A stretch of 64,000 nucleotides of DNA from Prevotella sp. (GCA_017462915.1 JAFTQG010000018.1:1-64000); one strand, 5' to 3'; positions 7,890 through 17,223 are shown, counted from the stretch's first letter. Made by a program: numbers and translations. The notes: generated by a model not told the origin, from the letters alone.

Positions 7890-9488
7890 TCAGTCCAGTG
7901 GATAATACTCCTCGAAGGAGCTCTCGGCATCGGCGCGCTCCGCCTTTGTGATGGCGTCCACGAGCGAGTTGCAGTATACCTCAAGGTCTGTGTAGTAGCC
8001 TTTCTTGTCGAGCGTGAAGGTCGCGGAGTTGTCCTTGTCTACAGGAAGGCCATGGGCGCGCTCCCACTCGTCAGGTATGCCGTCGCCGTCCGTGTCGAAT
8101 CCGTCAGGGCGTGTGGCTGTCCCGAAAGTCTCCTCGGTATATCCGTTGACATCGGCGACAACGTCTATGAGGCCCGGCTTCTTTGTCACAGACCCCGTAT
8201 AGGTAGCCGTGCCCGTCTCAGCCTCCTTCATATAGCGCGCATCCACCTCGTCGCGGTACAGCGAGGCGCCGCTGTGCTCCAGCACTTTCGTGTATGCCTT
8301 GTCGGCAGTGTGTGTGGTGACGTCGCCCGAAGGGCAAGGCTTCTCCATCCTGATAGGCACGCACATGTCGCCGTTCTCGTTCTTCACATGCTTCACAGCC
8401 TTGCCGTAGAAACCGTTTTTGTCGAGAGTGTACATGTCGCCCTTGATGTTGTATGTGCCCTTGTCATAGCTGACGCCGCGCCAGTCCCTGTTGGCGGTCT
8501 TCTTTCCTGCCACGGTCTCCGTGGTGTTGCCCGAGATATAGTAGCGGCTTGTCATGCCGAGAAATTCCGGATGGTTGTCCACAGAGTTGTCTGGTGCAGC
8601 CACGGAGATGGAGGTGAGACGCTCCTGACTGCCCTTGCCGCAAGGACCAGCCTTGTAATAGTTGTTGACGATGTTCACCTGTCCTCCGCCCGGGCCGCCG
8701 TAGCATGTCCCCTGGGCGTTGTACATCAGGCAGTTGCGGAAGTCGACATTCTCCGCCTGCACGGTGTTCTGCCACTTGTATTTGCCGTAAGCCATATTCT
8801 CCTTGTAGCCTTCCCACCCGAAGCGTGCGCCGTGGAAGCGCGGACCGCGGTTGGAGACGTGGGCGATGAAGTTATGATGGAAGCTCGCGAGCTTGCCGCC
8901 CCATATACCGCCGTAGCCGTGTGCGCCCTTGCTGTGGCCCGGATTGTTAAGGCTCTCGGCTATGGTACACCACTGCATGGTGAAGTTGTTGTTGTCGTAG
9001 AACGACGCCACCTCGTCTATGCTCCACGAGAAGGAGCAGTGGTCGAGGATGATGCCTGTACGGTTTCGTGCGTAGGCGGCGTCGGCACCGTCGTTGATGT
9101 CACGCTCCTGACCGCGGCGGAAGCGTATGTAGCGTATGATGTTGTTGGACTCCGGTTTGATGGTGTAATACCTTACGGTGATTCCAGGTGCAGGAGCCGT
9201 CTGTCCCATGATGGTCGTGTTCTGCCCTATCTTCAGGTCTTTGTCAAGGGCGATGACACCGGCGACGTCAAAGACGACAATCTTCTTCTCGTTGCCCTTT
9301 ACTGCCGCGCGCAGCGAACCGGGACCGTTGTCATTGAGATTGGTGACATGCACCACCTTTCCACCACGGCCTCCGGTGACATAACGGCCATGGCCTTCCG
9401 CTCCTGGGAACGCCGGAGCGGAGTCGAACTGCGCCATTGCTGCCACGGGAAGGACAGCGGCGAGTATTGCAAATAGTTTCTTTCTCAT
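7890..9488 (-). CDS. Pectate lyase, PL1 family, secreted
   Basis: 532 residues; intact paralogue of the frameshifted gene at 315-1923. Signal peptide MRKKLFAILAAVLPVAAMAQ, then APAFPGAEGHGRYVTGGRGG, ILDHCSFSWSIDE (about 147-159), FHHNFIAHVSNRGPRF (about 203-218) and IVNNYYKAG, the usual PL1 parallel-beta-helix landmarks; the arginine in NRGPRF lies where the catalytic arginine is expected. DTDGDGIPDEWE near the C terminus looks like a calcium-binding linker common in Bacteroidota polysaccharide lyases. The likely role is calcium-dependent cleavage of polygalacturonate at the cell surface or outside. I placed the start at the ATG at 9488, directly before the signal peptide; the longer frame only reads through the intergenic repeat. 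Confidence 0.9.
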   Translation of the reverse strand: MRKKLFAILAAVLPVAAMAQFDSAPAFPGAEGHGRYVTGGRGGKVVHVTNLNDNGPGSLRAAVKGNEKKIVVFDVAGVIALDKDLKIGQNTTIMGQTAPAPGITVRYYTIKPESNNIIRYIRFRRGQERDINDGADAAYARNRTGIILDHCSFSWSIDEVASFYDNNNFTMQWCTIAESLNNPGHSKGAHGYGGIWGGKLASFHHNFIAHVSNRGPRFHGARFGWEGYKENMAYGKYKWQNTVQAENVDFRNCLMYNAQGTCYGGPGGGQVNIVNNYYKAGPCGKGSQERLTSISVAAPDNSVDNHPEFLGMTSRYYISGNTTETVAGKKTANRDWRGVSYDKGTYNIKGDMYTLDKNGFYGKAVKHVKNENGDMCVPIRMEKPCPSGDVTTHTADKAYTKVLEHSGASLYRDEVDARYMKEAETGTATYTGSVTKKPGLIDVVADVNGYTEETFGTATRPDGFDTDGDGIPDEWERAHGLPVDKDNSATFTLDKKGYYTDLEVYCNSLVDAITKAERADAESSFEEYYPLD

Positions 9489-9496
9489 AGGATTAA

Positions 9497-9612
9497 TATA
9501 TTGTTGTTTAGTCGTTTTGTTGTTTGGTCGTTTAGTTATCAGTCTATTGCGGCTATATCGGCTATTACGGCTATCTCCGCCCAACCGCACAACCGCAATA
9601 ACCGCCTGCGCC
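9497..9612. repeat. Composite intergenic element
   Basis: Between two lyase genes. G/T arm 9501-9539 (TTTAGTCGTTTTGTTGTTTGG-like, 8-nt period), 9-nt-period core 9544-9576 (CTATATCGG-type units), C/A arm 9577-9607. It fills nearly the whole spacer. Confidence 0.8.
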
Positions 9613-9614
9613 TG

Positions 9615-11378
9615 TCATTCCACGACCTTTGTGGATACGCGGCGGTTGTCGCTGAGGGTGACGGTCTTTATCTTCACGCCTTTGGCATCAGCACTTACAG
9701 GCTGACCCTGCAGATTGTAGTAAACCGTGGACACGACCTCGGCGTCTGCGGCAGGAATATCGGCTATTGCAGTAGAGGCAGAAGAGGGATAATACTCGTC
9801 TACGCCACTGACGGCATCGGCGTTGCCGCCCTTCATGATATGCTCCACAAGCGAGTTGCAGTACACCTCGAGATTGGTGTACCAGCCGCGGGTGTCTACA
9901 GTGGCCTTCAAGGCATCGCTTGCATCGTTGGGATTCAGTCCGTTGGCTATCTCCCAGGCGTCAGCCATGCCGTCGCCGTCCGTGTCAAAGTCGGCAGGAC
10001 GCTTAGACGTGGCGAGGTCAGGGTAGGAGGCTGTCGTGTTGTCCGCTGTCTCACCAGGGACGTTTATGACATCAAGAATACCCTGCGTATCGGCATGTCC
10101 GCCTGTGAAAGTCACCGTCCCTGTCCGCGCCTCCTCCATGTAACGGGCGTCGACGGCATCGCGGTGAAGGCTCGCGCCGCAGTATTCGAGCACCTTCTCG
10201 TATGCTGTCCGGGCGTCATGTGTGGTGACATCGCCAGCCTCTATAGGGCTGTCGAGCCTTATCCTTATACAGTCCACGCCGTCAGAGTTCTTCACGTATG
10301 TCTGGTCCTCACCGTATCTGTGCTGCGGGTCGTTGCAGTACATCTCGCCATTGATGTCGAAAAGGCCTCCGTCATACACTACACCCTGCCAGTCATAGTT
10401 CTCGGGACGGGCGGCGGCAGTGACGTAATTGCCGCTGATGTAGTAGCGGCTGGTGTATCCCGGGAAAGGATTGTCTCCGCCGTTGCCGGCGTCAGACTTG
10501 GAGACAAGTGTCACACGAGTCTTGTTGGCAGTGCCCGGACCGGCCTTGTAGTAGTTGTTCACCATATTTATATGTCCTCCTCCGGGACCTCCGTAGCATC
10601 CGCCCGTGCCCCAGTTGTACATGACACAGTTGCGGAAGTCCACGCGCTCGGCCTGTATGGAGTTGGCATACTTGGTCTTGTCGTAGCCCGTCCAGTTGTA
10701 CCGTGCTCCGTTGAAGCGCGGCGCACGGTTCTGCACATGCGTGATATAGTTATGGTGGAACGACGCTCCCTTTCCGCCCCAGATGCCGCCATAGCTATGG
10801 TCGCCCTTGTCGTGTCCCGAGTTGAGCCCCTCGCCGACGGTACACCACTGCATGGTGAAGTCACGGTTGTCATAGAAAGACGCCACCTCGTCTATGCTCC
10901 ATGAGAACGAGCAGTGGTCGAGAATGATATTCTTGTGCTCACGTCCCCACGTCGCGTCGGCACCGTCGTTGACATCTTTCACCTGCGAACGGCGGAAGCG
11001 CATGAAGCGGCAGATGACGTTATCGCAATTTGTAAACTCTACAGTGTAGTATCGGAGCGTTATGCCCGGCGCAGGAGCTGTCTGCCCGAGGATGGAGGTG
11101 TTGGACGATATGCGCAGATTGCTTTTGAGGTCTATGTATCCGCCGACGTCGAAGACGATGGTCTTCTTGCCGCTTTGGCTCAACGCCCAGCGCAGCGAAC
11201 CGGTGCCGGAGTCGTTGAGATTGGTGACGTGGATTGTCTTTCCGCCGCGTCCTCCTGTGGCATAGCGGCCGAATCCTTCCGCTCCCGGGAATGCCGGAGC
11301 TGTCTCTGTCTGCGCCATTGCCGCTACAGGAAGGGCGGCAAGGATAAATGAAAAGAGTTTCTGCTTTATGGATTGCAT
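9615..11378 (-). CDS. Pectate lyase, PL1 family, with sorting-type tail
   Basis: 587 residues. Signal peptide MQSIKQKLFSFILAALPVAAMAQ, PAFPGAEGFGRYATGGRGG, ILDHCSFSWSIDE, FHHNYITHVQNRAPRF and MVNNYYKAG mark a PL1 beta-helix. DTDGDGMADAWE follows near residue 455. Unlike the 532-residue paralogue, it ends with about 50 extra residues (VYYNLQGQPVSADAKGVKIKTV) resembling a type IX secretion C-terminal domain, which would place it on the cell surface or outside. It is the third of four lyases in tandem on this strand, and each is separated by a repeat-filled spacer, so one shared operon is uncertain. Confidence 0.9.
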   Translation of the reverse strand: MQSIKQKLFSFILAALPVAAMAQTETAPAFPGAEGFGRYATGGRGGKTIHVTNLNDSGTGSLRWALSQSGKKTIVFDVGGYIDLKSNLRISSNTSILGQTAPAPGITLRYYTVEFTNCDNVICRFMRFRRSQVKDVNDGADATWGREHKNIILDHCSFSWSIDEVASFYDNRDFTMQWCTVGEGLNSGHDKGDHSYGGIWGGKGASFHHNYITHVQNRAPRFNGARYNWTGYDKTKYANSIQAERVDFRNCVMYNWGTGGCYGGPGGGHINMVNNYYKAGPGTANKTRVTLVSKSDAGNGGDNPFPGYTSRYYISGNYVTAAARPENYDWQGVVYDGGLFDINGEMYCNDPQHRYGEDQTYVKNSDGVDCIRIRLDSPIEAGDVTTHDARTAYEKVLEYCGASLHRDAVDARYMEEARTGTVTFTGGHADTQGILDVINVPGETADNTTASYPDLATSKRPADFDTDGDGMADAWEIANGLNPNDASDALKATVDTRGWYTNLEVYCNSLVEHIMKGGNADAVSGVDEYYPSSASTAIADIPAADAEVVSTVYYNLQGQPVSADAKGVKIKTVTLSDNRRVSTKVVE

Positions 11379-11388
11379 GTATGGTTTG

Positions 11389-11541
11389 TTTTTTTATGGT
11401 TTTGCGGTTTTGCGGTTTTGCGGTTTTACGGTTTTGCGGTGATAGCCGGAATAGCCGATATAGCCTGAATAGGGGTTGGTGGTTTAGTTGTTTAGTGGTT
11501 TTGGGTTATCGTTAGGGTTAGGGTTATCGTTAGGGTTAAGA
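11389..11541. repeat. Composite intergenic element, G/T arms on both sides
   Basis: A run of TTTTGCGG units (8-nt period, 11397-11439), then 9-nt core (11440-11474), then GGTTTAGT units and a telomere-like GTTAGGGTTAGGG stretch (11505-11540). No C/A arm follows, so this copy cannot form the long hairpin. Confidence 0.75.
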
Positions 11542-11556
11542 TCTCCCAAGCCACTG

Positions 11557-12915
11557 TCATTTCCCCTTCATGGTCTTCCTCCCGTTGCTCACCGTGATGC
11601 CAGAGGCATAGTCGCCGACAGGCTGGCCGGCAAGATTGAACGCTCTGGAGGTCACGCGTCCCGATACGGGAATAGACGTAATAGCCGTGGCGTTGCCGAA
11701 CAGTGTCGCGCCGGCATGTGTCCCTACCTCCTCGGGGACAAGGGAGGCGTCGAACGGAGTGTAGTCGTAAGGCATGGCGACCTCGCCTTTTGTCGCGAGA
11801 CGGTAGTTTGTCCCGGGGCTCTCCACGATATTCTCGCGGCTGACATACGCCGTGGCATTAGAGGCGGAGAAGCACTTGCTGACGCCCTTGGCGAAATAGT
11901 TGCCCTCGATGAGCAGCGTCGATTTGTTGCGCGCATGTATGCACGGCGAGGAGTTTCCCTGACAGTTGTAGTAGTTGTTGACTATATGCAGCGTGCCGTA
12001 GCGCACCATGGGCATACGCGCCGAGCAGCCTGCGCCCCAGACATTGTTGGCGAAAGTGATGTTGAGCTTTCCCTCGTCGTCGGGCGACTCTTCCGCGCTG
12101 CACACGAGATTGGTGAAGGAATGTGAGTAGGCGCGCTCCGTATAGCTGAACGTGCACCAGCTGACGGTGACGAAATCAGACTGCATCGTGATGTCGAAAT
12201 TGCCGTCGAGACCGTCCGTGAACTCGCAATGGTCCACCCAGATGTTCCTCGAACCGGTCATCTGCAGCAGGTCTGTGCCGCCGACATCGACAGAGCCGGG
12301 ACCGACGAACTTCAGGTTGCGCACGATGATGTTGCTGCACTTGGACATCTGGAAGACACCTGCCTGACGGTGGTTCTCGTTGCCGAACATGTCTATGAGT
12401 TCCTGACGCGTATGCTGCTCCTGCTCTTCCGAGACATAGACGCCGTTGCTGAGATAGCCGCCTGTGCCTGCCACGCCGCTCATGGAGAGCACTCCGGCGT
12501 CGTCAAGGCGCTTGCGCACAGCGTCGGTGACATACCACTGGGTGCACAGCCGCGCGCCGTTTATGCCGAGCAGGGTCTTGCCCGACAGTCTGTTCATGGG
12601 CACTGCCTTGGAGAGAATGAAGTCTCCTGCCGCGCCGTCGAAGACCACCACGCTGTAGCGGGTCACGGCATCGAGAATCTCCGCGCGCATGTCCTTGCCG
12701 CTGGACTGCAGTATCTTCACCCTACTGGCATCGATTCCCGTGCAGGGCCAGTCCTTTACACCGCCGCCGGTGACGTCGAACGGCTCGGAGCCCGGCTCGA
12801 GCGACGTGCACAAAGCCATGCCGAACGGTTCGTTGCGGTCATGTGCCGACTGTCCGTATGACGGCGTGCAGAGGGCGGCGCACAGCACGGACATGATGAT
12901 ATTCCTCAGTTTCAT
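11557..12915 (-). CDS. Pectate lyase, PL1 family, classical type
   Basis: 452 residues, closer to classical PL1 pectate lyases than its neighbours. Signal peptide MKLRNIIMSVLCAALCTPSYGQ; NIIVRNLKFVGPG; NIWVDHCEFTDGLDGNFDITMQSDFVTVSWCTF, carrying the calcium-site aspartates; and CSARMPMVRYGTLHIVNNYY with the catalytic-region arginine. C-terminal RAFNLAGQPVGDYASGITVSNGRK looks like a degenerate type IX sorting tail. The start was set at the ATG at 12915, just before the signal peptide; the 65-codon upward extension has no signal sequence. The role is extracellular pectate cleavage. Confidence 0.9.
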   Translation of the reverse strand: MKLRNIIMSVLCAALCTPSYGQSAHDRNEPFGMALCTSLEPGSEPFDVTGGGVKDWPCTGIDASRVKILQSSGKDMRAEILDAVTRYSVVVFDGAAGDFILSKAVPMNRLSGKTLLGINGARLCTQWYVTDAVRKRLDDAGVLSMSGVAGTGGYLSNGVYVSEEQEQHTRQELIDMFGNENHRQAGVFQMSKCSNIIVRNLKFVGPGSVDVGGTDLLQMTGSRNIWVDHCEFTDGLDGNFDITMQSDFVTVSWCTFSYTERAYSHSFTNLVCSAEESPDDEGKLNITFANNVWGAGCSARMPMVRYGTLHIVNNYYNCQGNSSPCIHARNKSTLLIEGNYFAKGVSKCFSASNATAYVSRENIVESPGTNYRLATKGEVAMPYDYTPFDASLVPEEVGTHAGATLFGNATAITSIPVSGRVTSRAFNLAGQPVGDYASGITVSNGRKTMKGK

Positions 12916-13272
12916 GGTTCTTATTGCGTATCTAGTTTTTGTTTTATTCTTAGATAACGCGCGACATCCGCATTTATTGTGGGAGAGACGTATAAAGTGT
13001 GTAAAAATATGCTGTCGGCCTTTTATAAATGACGCGTCTCTTCCTCCGTCGCGCCCTGCCGTCAGGCATATTGTTGTGTGCGGTTTCTGTATCCCGTTAT
13101 GGGCGGTCAAGGTTACGCGCCCTGCCGTTTCTTGTTCTCGGAAAACACCCTGAGTTTTCTTATTCGCTGTTTATCATAACGGGAAAACGCCGCTCGCGAC
13201 ACGCCTCCCGTATCGGTTTTTCAGGCCGCCGATGGCGGTTTTCATGGTGACTGATATGGGGAAAAGGGCAAA

Positions 13273-13400
13273 AAGGCCACCTTTCATGCAAAATCCATGA
13301 GGCTTTACCTTGCAAAGAGTAAGTTTTTATCCTGCAAACGGTGACTTTTTACGCTGTAAATGGTGACACTTTGTCTTATGAAAGGTCACATCTGACAGGT
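13273..13400. repeat. 22-nt-period GGTGACC array A
   Basis: Six units start at 13273, 13295, 13317, 13339, 13361 and 13383, each 22 nt. The core varies (AGGCCACC, GAGTAAG, CGGTGAC, TGGTGAC, AGGTCAC) but position is fixed, and units tend to end in TGCAAA or TGNAAA. This is the longest and most diverged of five such arrays. Confidence 0.75.
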
Positions 13401-13626
13401 TTGCTGTTGCCCGTTTTTCGTGCAAATCTTTATAAACCACTGATGGATAGGGTGTTGCATAAACGGTAAAATTTCTCGTTTTTCAGGGAGTTTCTTCCTC
13501 TTTTCATTTCTACGTGAGTATTTCAGGCTTTATACAGCGTGAGTTTTCTTTACATGGATGCCCTCGCAGTGTCAGCAGGAGATGCGCCTCCGCCGACGTA
13601 TTTGCACTTTTTAACCTGACAAACGC

Positions 13627-13656
13627 TTGGCTTTTCATGGAAAAAATGTAATTTTG
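13627..13656 (+). promoter_or_regulatory. Promoter of the small lipoprotein gene
   Basis: TTG (13627-13629), 19 nt, TAATTTTG (13649-13656), matching the Bacteroidota promoter pattern. Transcription would start near 13663, about 30 nt before the ATG. Confidence 0.6.
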
Positions 13657-13691
13657 CAACCTGTAACATCTATTATTATTTTCAATACAAG

Positions 13692-14111
13692 ATGACACGG
13701 CGACTGGCTTACATACTCCTTCTGCTGACTACGGCACTGCTCTCCTGCACCGATACGGGCGAGAGGACTGCCGAGGTATGGCACGAGGCGACGGTGGAAA
13801 GTCTTGCGGACGGCGAAGGAAGCGACGCTGTCCTCTCGGGCGACGACCGTCAGCTGACGTCCATGGCTATGCAAGGGGAGACCGTGAGCGTGCCGACAGG
13901 GGTGTCGACACCGGCTGCCTTCCACGGGACACCGTGCTCGAAGCAGGTGCGCTCCCATCATTCGCCGCTGCGGATGACGGCTTCCGCCCGCTCCGCCTCA
14001 CAGGCGCGCCGTCATCATCTGCCAATAGTTTTCGCGAAGGCAGGCACGGCCTTCGTCTCCACGCGTGCGGCAAACTATTATGTGTTTGCCCTTATGCGCA
14101 TGTTGTGTTAG
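13692..14111 (+). CDS. Small lipoprotein, unknown
   Basis: 139 residues. N-terminal MTRRLAYILLLLTTALLSCTDTG is a clear lipoprotein signal with lipobox LLSC, cysteine near residue 19. The rest is low-complexity and not recognised. In the last two thirds another frame is also open and its codon pattern is no worse, so a frameshift near 13930 is possible. A good promoter precedes it and a hairpin terminator follows, which supports expression as a single gene. Confidence 0.55.
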   Translation: MTRRLAYILLLLTTALLSCTDTGERTAEVWHEATVESLADGEGSDAVLSGDDRQLTSMAMQGETVSVPTGVSTPAAFHGTPCSKQVRSHHSPLRMTASARSASQARRHHLPIVFAKAGTAFVSTRAANYYVFALMRMLC

Positions 14112-14129
14112 ACCTTTTCCGTTTTTGAT

Positions 14130-14177
14130 GCATTTCCTTACACAGCGGCACGGCTGTCGTTGATGCAAAGGAAATGC
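14130..14177 (+). terminator. Terminator after the small lipoprotein gene
   Basis: GCATTTCCTT (14130-14139) pairs with AAGGAAATGC (14168-14177); a second stem ACAGC/GCTGT sits in the loop; TGTATTTTATTTAT follows. Confidence 0.6.
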
Positions 14178-14275
14178 TGTATTTTATTTATCTTATTATA
14201 TATCAGAGGATTTACATGCCCGGCAATAGCCTGGGCGTGCGTCCCGACATATCACATCATTAAACATAGACTGAA

Positions 14276-14686
14276 ATGGAAAAGACCAACACTACATACA
14301 CCCCAATAGGCAATCTCATCCACTCTCTGCCAGAGATAGAGCGCAAGCGCAACGGCTTCCTGAAAGCGATGTTCGGCAGCAAATATTCACTGACATACCG
14401 CCCGACGGGTGCTGTGATAAAGCCGCACACAGAGACTTACGGCGCCGAACTGGCAGAGGAGATACAGCATATCGTATGCACAGGCATTACCGACGATATG
14501 CCTGACCTCACTCCTCACGCCAACGGCAATGTGATGATTCAGGCATATATCAGCCACGACGGGCGCTTCTGCGCCATGCAGGCGTTGCGTTTCCTGGATT
14601 TCGAATATTCTCCTGTCACCGAGCCGCATGTCTACACCGGCGACAAGGCACAGGACATTGTATGTAAACTTACAGGGAGGGCTTAG
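14276..14686 (+). CDS. Conserved-looking unknown protein upstream of NhaD
   Basis: 136 residues, not recognised. No signal peptide or membrane segment, so cytoplasmic. It ends 3 nt before the NhaD start, which points to one transcript. The sequence has a mixed alpha/beta look (HANGNVMIQAYISHDGRFCAMQALRFLDFEY). It could be a regulator or partner of the antiporter, but that is only context. Confidence 0.7.
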   Translation: MEKTNTTYTPIGNLIHSLPEIERKRNGFLKAMFGSKYSLTYRPTGAVIKPHTETYGAELAEEIQHIVCTGITDDMPDLTPHANGNVMIQAYISHDGRFCAMQALRFLDFEYSPVTEPHVYTGDKAQDIVCKLTGRA

Positions 14687-14689
14687 GAT

Positions 14690-15979
14690 ATGACACTGCT
14701 TATAATACTTGTCTTCATCGTGGGCTATGCACTGATAGCCCTCGAGAACGTGACGAAAGTGAACAAGTCTGCCATTGCACTGCTCATGTGTGTCACAGTG
14801 TGGCTGCTCTTCGCCATGGGCGGATATGTGGCTGACATGGACCAGCTCAACGCCAGCATAGAGCGCAACCTCGGAGAGGCGGGCACGACACTGTTCTTCC
14901 TCATGGGCGCGATGATTATAATAGAGGTGATAGACGAGCATGGAGGCTTTGATTTCGTGCAAAAGCTCATCCACGCCCGCAGCAAGCGTTCGCTGCTGTG
15001 GAAGATAGGACTGGTGACGTTCTTCATGAGTGCCGTGCTCGACAATATGACAACGTCTATCGTGATGGTCATGATACTGAGGAAACTCGTTGCCAGCCAT
15101 GAGGACCGCCTGTGGTATGCCGCAACGATAATCATCGCGGCAAATGCCGGAGGAGCATTCTCGCCTATCGGGGATGTCACCACACTGATGCTCTGGAACA
15201 ACCACGCCATCACCTCCATGGGCATCATCCGAGGCATAATCATCCCGTCGGTGCTCGCCTTCGCCGTGCCGACACTGCTTATACAGACACAGCTCCACGG
15301 CACGCTTGAGGCTCCTTCCGCAACAGCGGGCAACAAGGCGAACACGACACCCGTGCAGAGGTGTCTGGTACTTGTCCTCGGTGTCGGCGGACTGTGCAGC
15401 GTGCCGGTGTTCCACTCCATCACAGACCTTCCCGCCTTTGTCGGCGTATTGCTGGCCCTGGGCGTGCTGTGGTTCGTGACAGAACTGCTTTACTGGCACA
15501 AGGCTGAGGACGACTCCACGGCACACCGCGTGGGACGCATGATCTCACGCATCGACATGCCTACGATAATCTTCTTCCTCGGCATACTGATGTCGGTGGC
15601 AGTGCTGTCGGAAATCGGTGCGCTTGCCGTCGCAGGACAGTGGCTCAGCGACACTATAGGCAACAGCGTGCTCGTCACAGCCGCCATAGGTCTGCTCTCT
15701 GCCGTGGTAGACAATGTGCCTCTCGTGGCAGGAGCGATGAAGATGTATGCCATCACCCCGCAGAGCGCCGACCTCGCTGTCGACGGTGACTTCTGGCAAC
15801 TGCTGGCATATTGCGCCGGGACAGGCGGCTCGCTGCTCATCATCGGTTCGGTGGCAGGCGTCGTGGTGATGGGACTGGAGAAGATCAGCTTCGGCTGGTA
15901 TCTGCGCCGTGTCACTCCCCTCGCACTCTTAGGCTACATCAGCGGCCTTGCGTTCTACTGCCTCGCCATGGCGGCATAG
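14690..15979 (+). CDS. nhaD: Na+/H+ antiporter, NhaD family
   Basis: 429 residues, with about 11-12 hydrophobic segments. The NhaD/ArsB-type core is visible: KSAIALLMCVTVW near the start, FFLMGAMIIIEVIDEHGGF, FFMSAVLDNMTTSIVMVMILRKL with the conserved Asp-Asn, and ANAGGAFSPIGDVTTLMLWNN, the signature loop of the family. The second half repeats the pattern with LLSAVVDNVPLVAGAMKM and GTGGSLLIIGSVAGV. It exchanges sodium (or lithium) for protons across the inner membrane. Length is slightly below the usual 440-480 residues of enterobacterial and Vibrio forms. Confidence 0.88.
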   Translation: MTLLIILVFIVGYALIALENVTKVNKSAIALLMCVTVWLLFAMGGYVADMDQLNASIERNLGEAGTTLFFLMGAMIIIEVIDEHGGFDFVQKLIHARSKRSLLWKIGLVTFFMSAVLDNMTTSIVMVMILRKLVASHEDRLWYAATIIIAANAGGAFSPIGDVTTLMLWNNHAITSMGIIRGIIIPSVLAFAVPTLLIQTQLHGTLEAPSATAGNKANTTPVQRCLVLVLGVGGLCSVPVFHSITDLPAFVGVLLALGVLWFVTELLYWHKAEDDSTAHRVGRMISRIDMPTIIFFLGILMSVAVLSEIGALAVAGQWLSDTIGNSVLVTAAIGLLSAVVDNVPLVAGAMKMYAITPQSADLAVDGDFWQLLAYCAGTGGSLLIIGSVAGVVVMGLEKISFGWYLRRVTPLALLGYISGLAFYCLAMAA

Positions 15980-16010
15980 CCACCTACGCCACATGAAAGA
16001 CCAAACAATA

Positions 16011-16245
16011 TATTGGTGGTTTAGTTGTTTGGTGGTTTAGTGTTTTGGTTGTTTGGTGGTTTAGTGGTTTAGTTGTTTGGTGGTTTAGTGTTTTGGTTGT
16101 TTAGTGGTTTAGTGGTTTAGTTATTTGGTGGTTTAGTCGTTTAGTTGTTTTAGTTCCTATTTCGGCTATTCCGGCTATATCGGCTATCACCACCCAAAAA
16201 CCAAATAACCAAACCACCAAACCACCAAACCACCAAACGACCACC
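16011..16245. repeat. Composite intergenic element, full length
   Basis: One of the longest copies, between convergent genes. G/T arm 16013-16155 (at least 16 GGTTTAGT-like 8-nt units), 9-nt core 16159-16188, C/A arm 16190-16243 (CCAAACCA units). The arms are complementary and would fold into a hairpin of over 50 bp. Confidence 0.85.
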
Positions 16246-17223
16246 TTACATATTCTCCTGATTTATGAGATTCACCACCACCTTCACCATCATATCCTTC
16301 TCTTCCGTACGGCTCTCGGCAATCATCAGCGTAAGAGCGACAAGCGTATTGTCGGCTATGCGCTTATGGCCGTCAGGAGCGTAAAGCACACCGTTGTTGT
16401 TCAGGAACCACAGGAAAAGCATCGCCGCGATACGCTTGTTGCCGTCGCTGAAGGAATGGTTCTTTACGACAAGATACAGAAGCATCGCCGCCTTCTCCTC
16501 CACGGAAGGATAAAGGTCCTCACCGCCGAACGTCTGGTATATCTGCCCGATGCTGCTCTTGAACGAATCATCCTTCTCGTTGGCAAACCACTGTGAGCCG
16601 CCGAACTTCTCCTTCAACGCGTTTATCGCCTCCATGGCGTTCTCGTATGTGGCATGAAACGCCTCCGCCTTCGTCGTCTTCTCTATCGCAAGCTGCTGGT
16701 AGTCATAGCGGTCAAGCATGTCAAGGGCATACACATAGTCGCCTATGACATTGAACAGCCCGTCATATTCGTCGCCGGAGACCTTGTCCTGAAGCATCAT
16801 CGTGCGCGACATCAGCCGTACCACATCCTTCAGGTCGTTGTAACGGTCTATCTGCACCTGCTGGCGTAAAGCATATCCGTTGATGATATACTGACGGAGG
16901 ACGGTGTTTGCCCACTGGCGAAACTGCGTACCTCTCCTGCTCTTGACCCTATAGCCGACAGATATTATTACGTCCAGAGAATAAAAAGCGACAGGTTGCT
17001 TCACTCCATCAACACGCAAAAAATGCGTGTTGTTCTCCTTCATCAGTTCCTGTTCCTTGAAAACATTGTTGATATGCTTCCTTACAGTCTTCTCGTCACG
17101 GTCAAACAGCGTGGACATCTGGTTAGCACTGAGCCACACCGTCTCGTTCTCCAGCTTCACATCAAGCTGTATGCTACCGTCCTGCGAGCTGTATATCTCT
17201 ATGGCATTCTGTTCTTTCTCCAT
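16246..17223 (-). CDS. RhuM-Fic/Doc fusion protein
   Basis: 325 residues. The N-terminal half (about 1-130) is a RhuM-type domain: VWLSANQMSTLFDRDEKTVRKHINNVFKE, then PVAFYSLDVIISVGYRVKSRRGTQFRQWA. The C-terminal half is Fic/Doc: HSFSDGNKRIAAMLFLWFL near residue 255. The motif is the Doc-like H-x-F-x-D-G-N-K-R, not the AMP-transferase HPFxxGNGR, so phosphotransferase-like or altered activity is possible. Such proteins occur with toxin-antitoxin or pathogenicity-island genes. No antitoxin gene is visible next to it. Confidence 0.85.
   Translation of the reverse strand: MEKEQNAIEIYSSQDGSIQLDVKLENETVWLSANQMSTLFDRDEKTVRKHINNVFKEQELMKENNTHFLRVDGVKQPVAFYSLDVIISVGYRVKSRRGTQFRQWANTVLRQYIINGYALRQQVQIDRYNDLKDVVRLMSRTMMLQDKVSGDEYDGLFNVIGDYVYALDMLDRYDYQQLAIEKTTKAEAFHATYENAMEAINALKEKFGGSQWFANEKDDSFKSSIGQIYQTFGGEDLYPSVEEKAAMLLYLVVKNHSFSDGNKRIAAMLFLWFLNNNGVLYAPDGHKRIADNTLVALTLMIAESRTEEKDMMVKVVVNLINQENM

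Larger units (their letters stand above)
12916..13691. other. Divergent intergenic region
   Basis: No gene found in 776 bases between a minus-strand lyase and a plus-strand lipoprotein gene. It contains the six-unit 22-nt array (13273-13400) and the promoter at 13627-13656. The stretch 12990-13250 is GC-richer but holds no frame that looks protein-like. Confidence 0.5.

Noticed and set aside
7848-9476. Very long plus-strand frame opposite the second lyase
   Set aside because: It is the antisense shadow of the lyase; it has no signal peptide or family motifs.
13273-13400. 22-nt array as a CRISPR
   Set aside because: Units are contiguous with no spacers, strongly diverged, and no cas genes are present.
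14387-15526. Minus-strand frame opposite the NhaD gene
   Set aside because: Antisense of a clear antiporter; His-rich nonsense translation.
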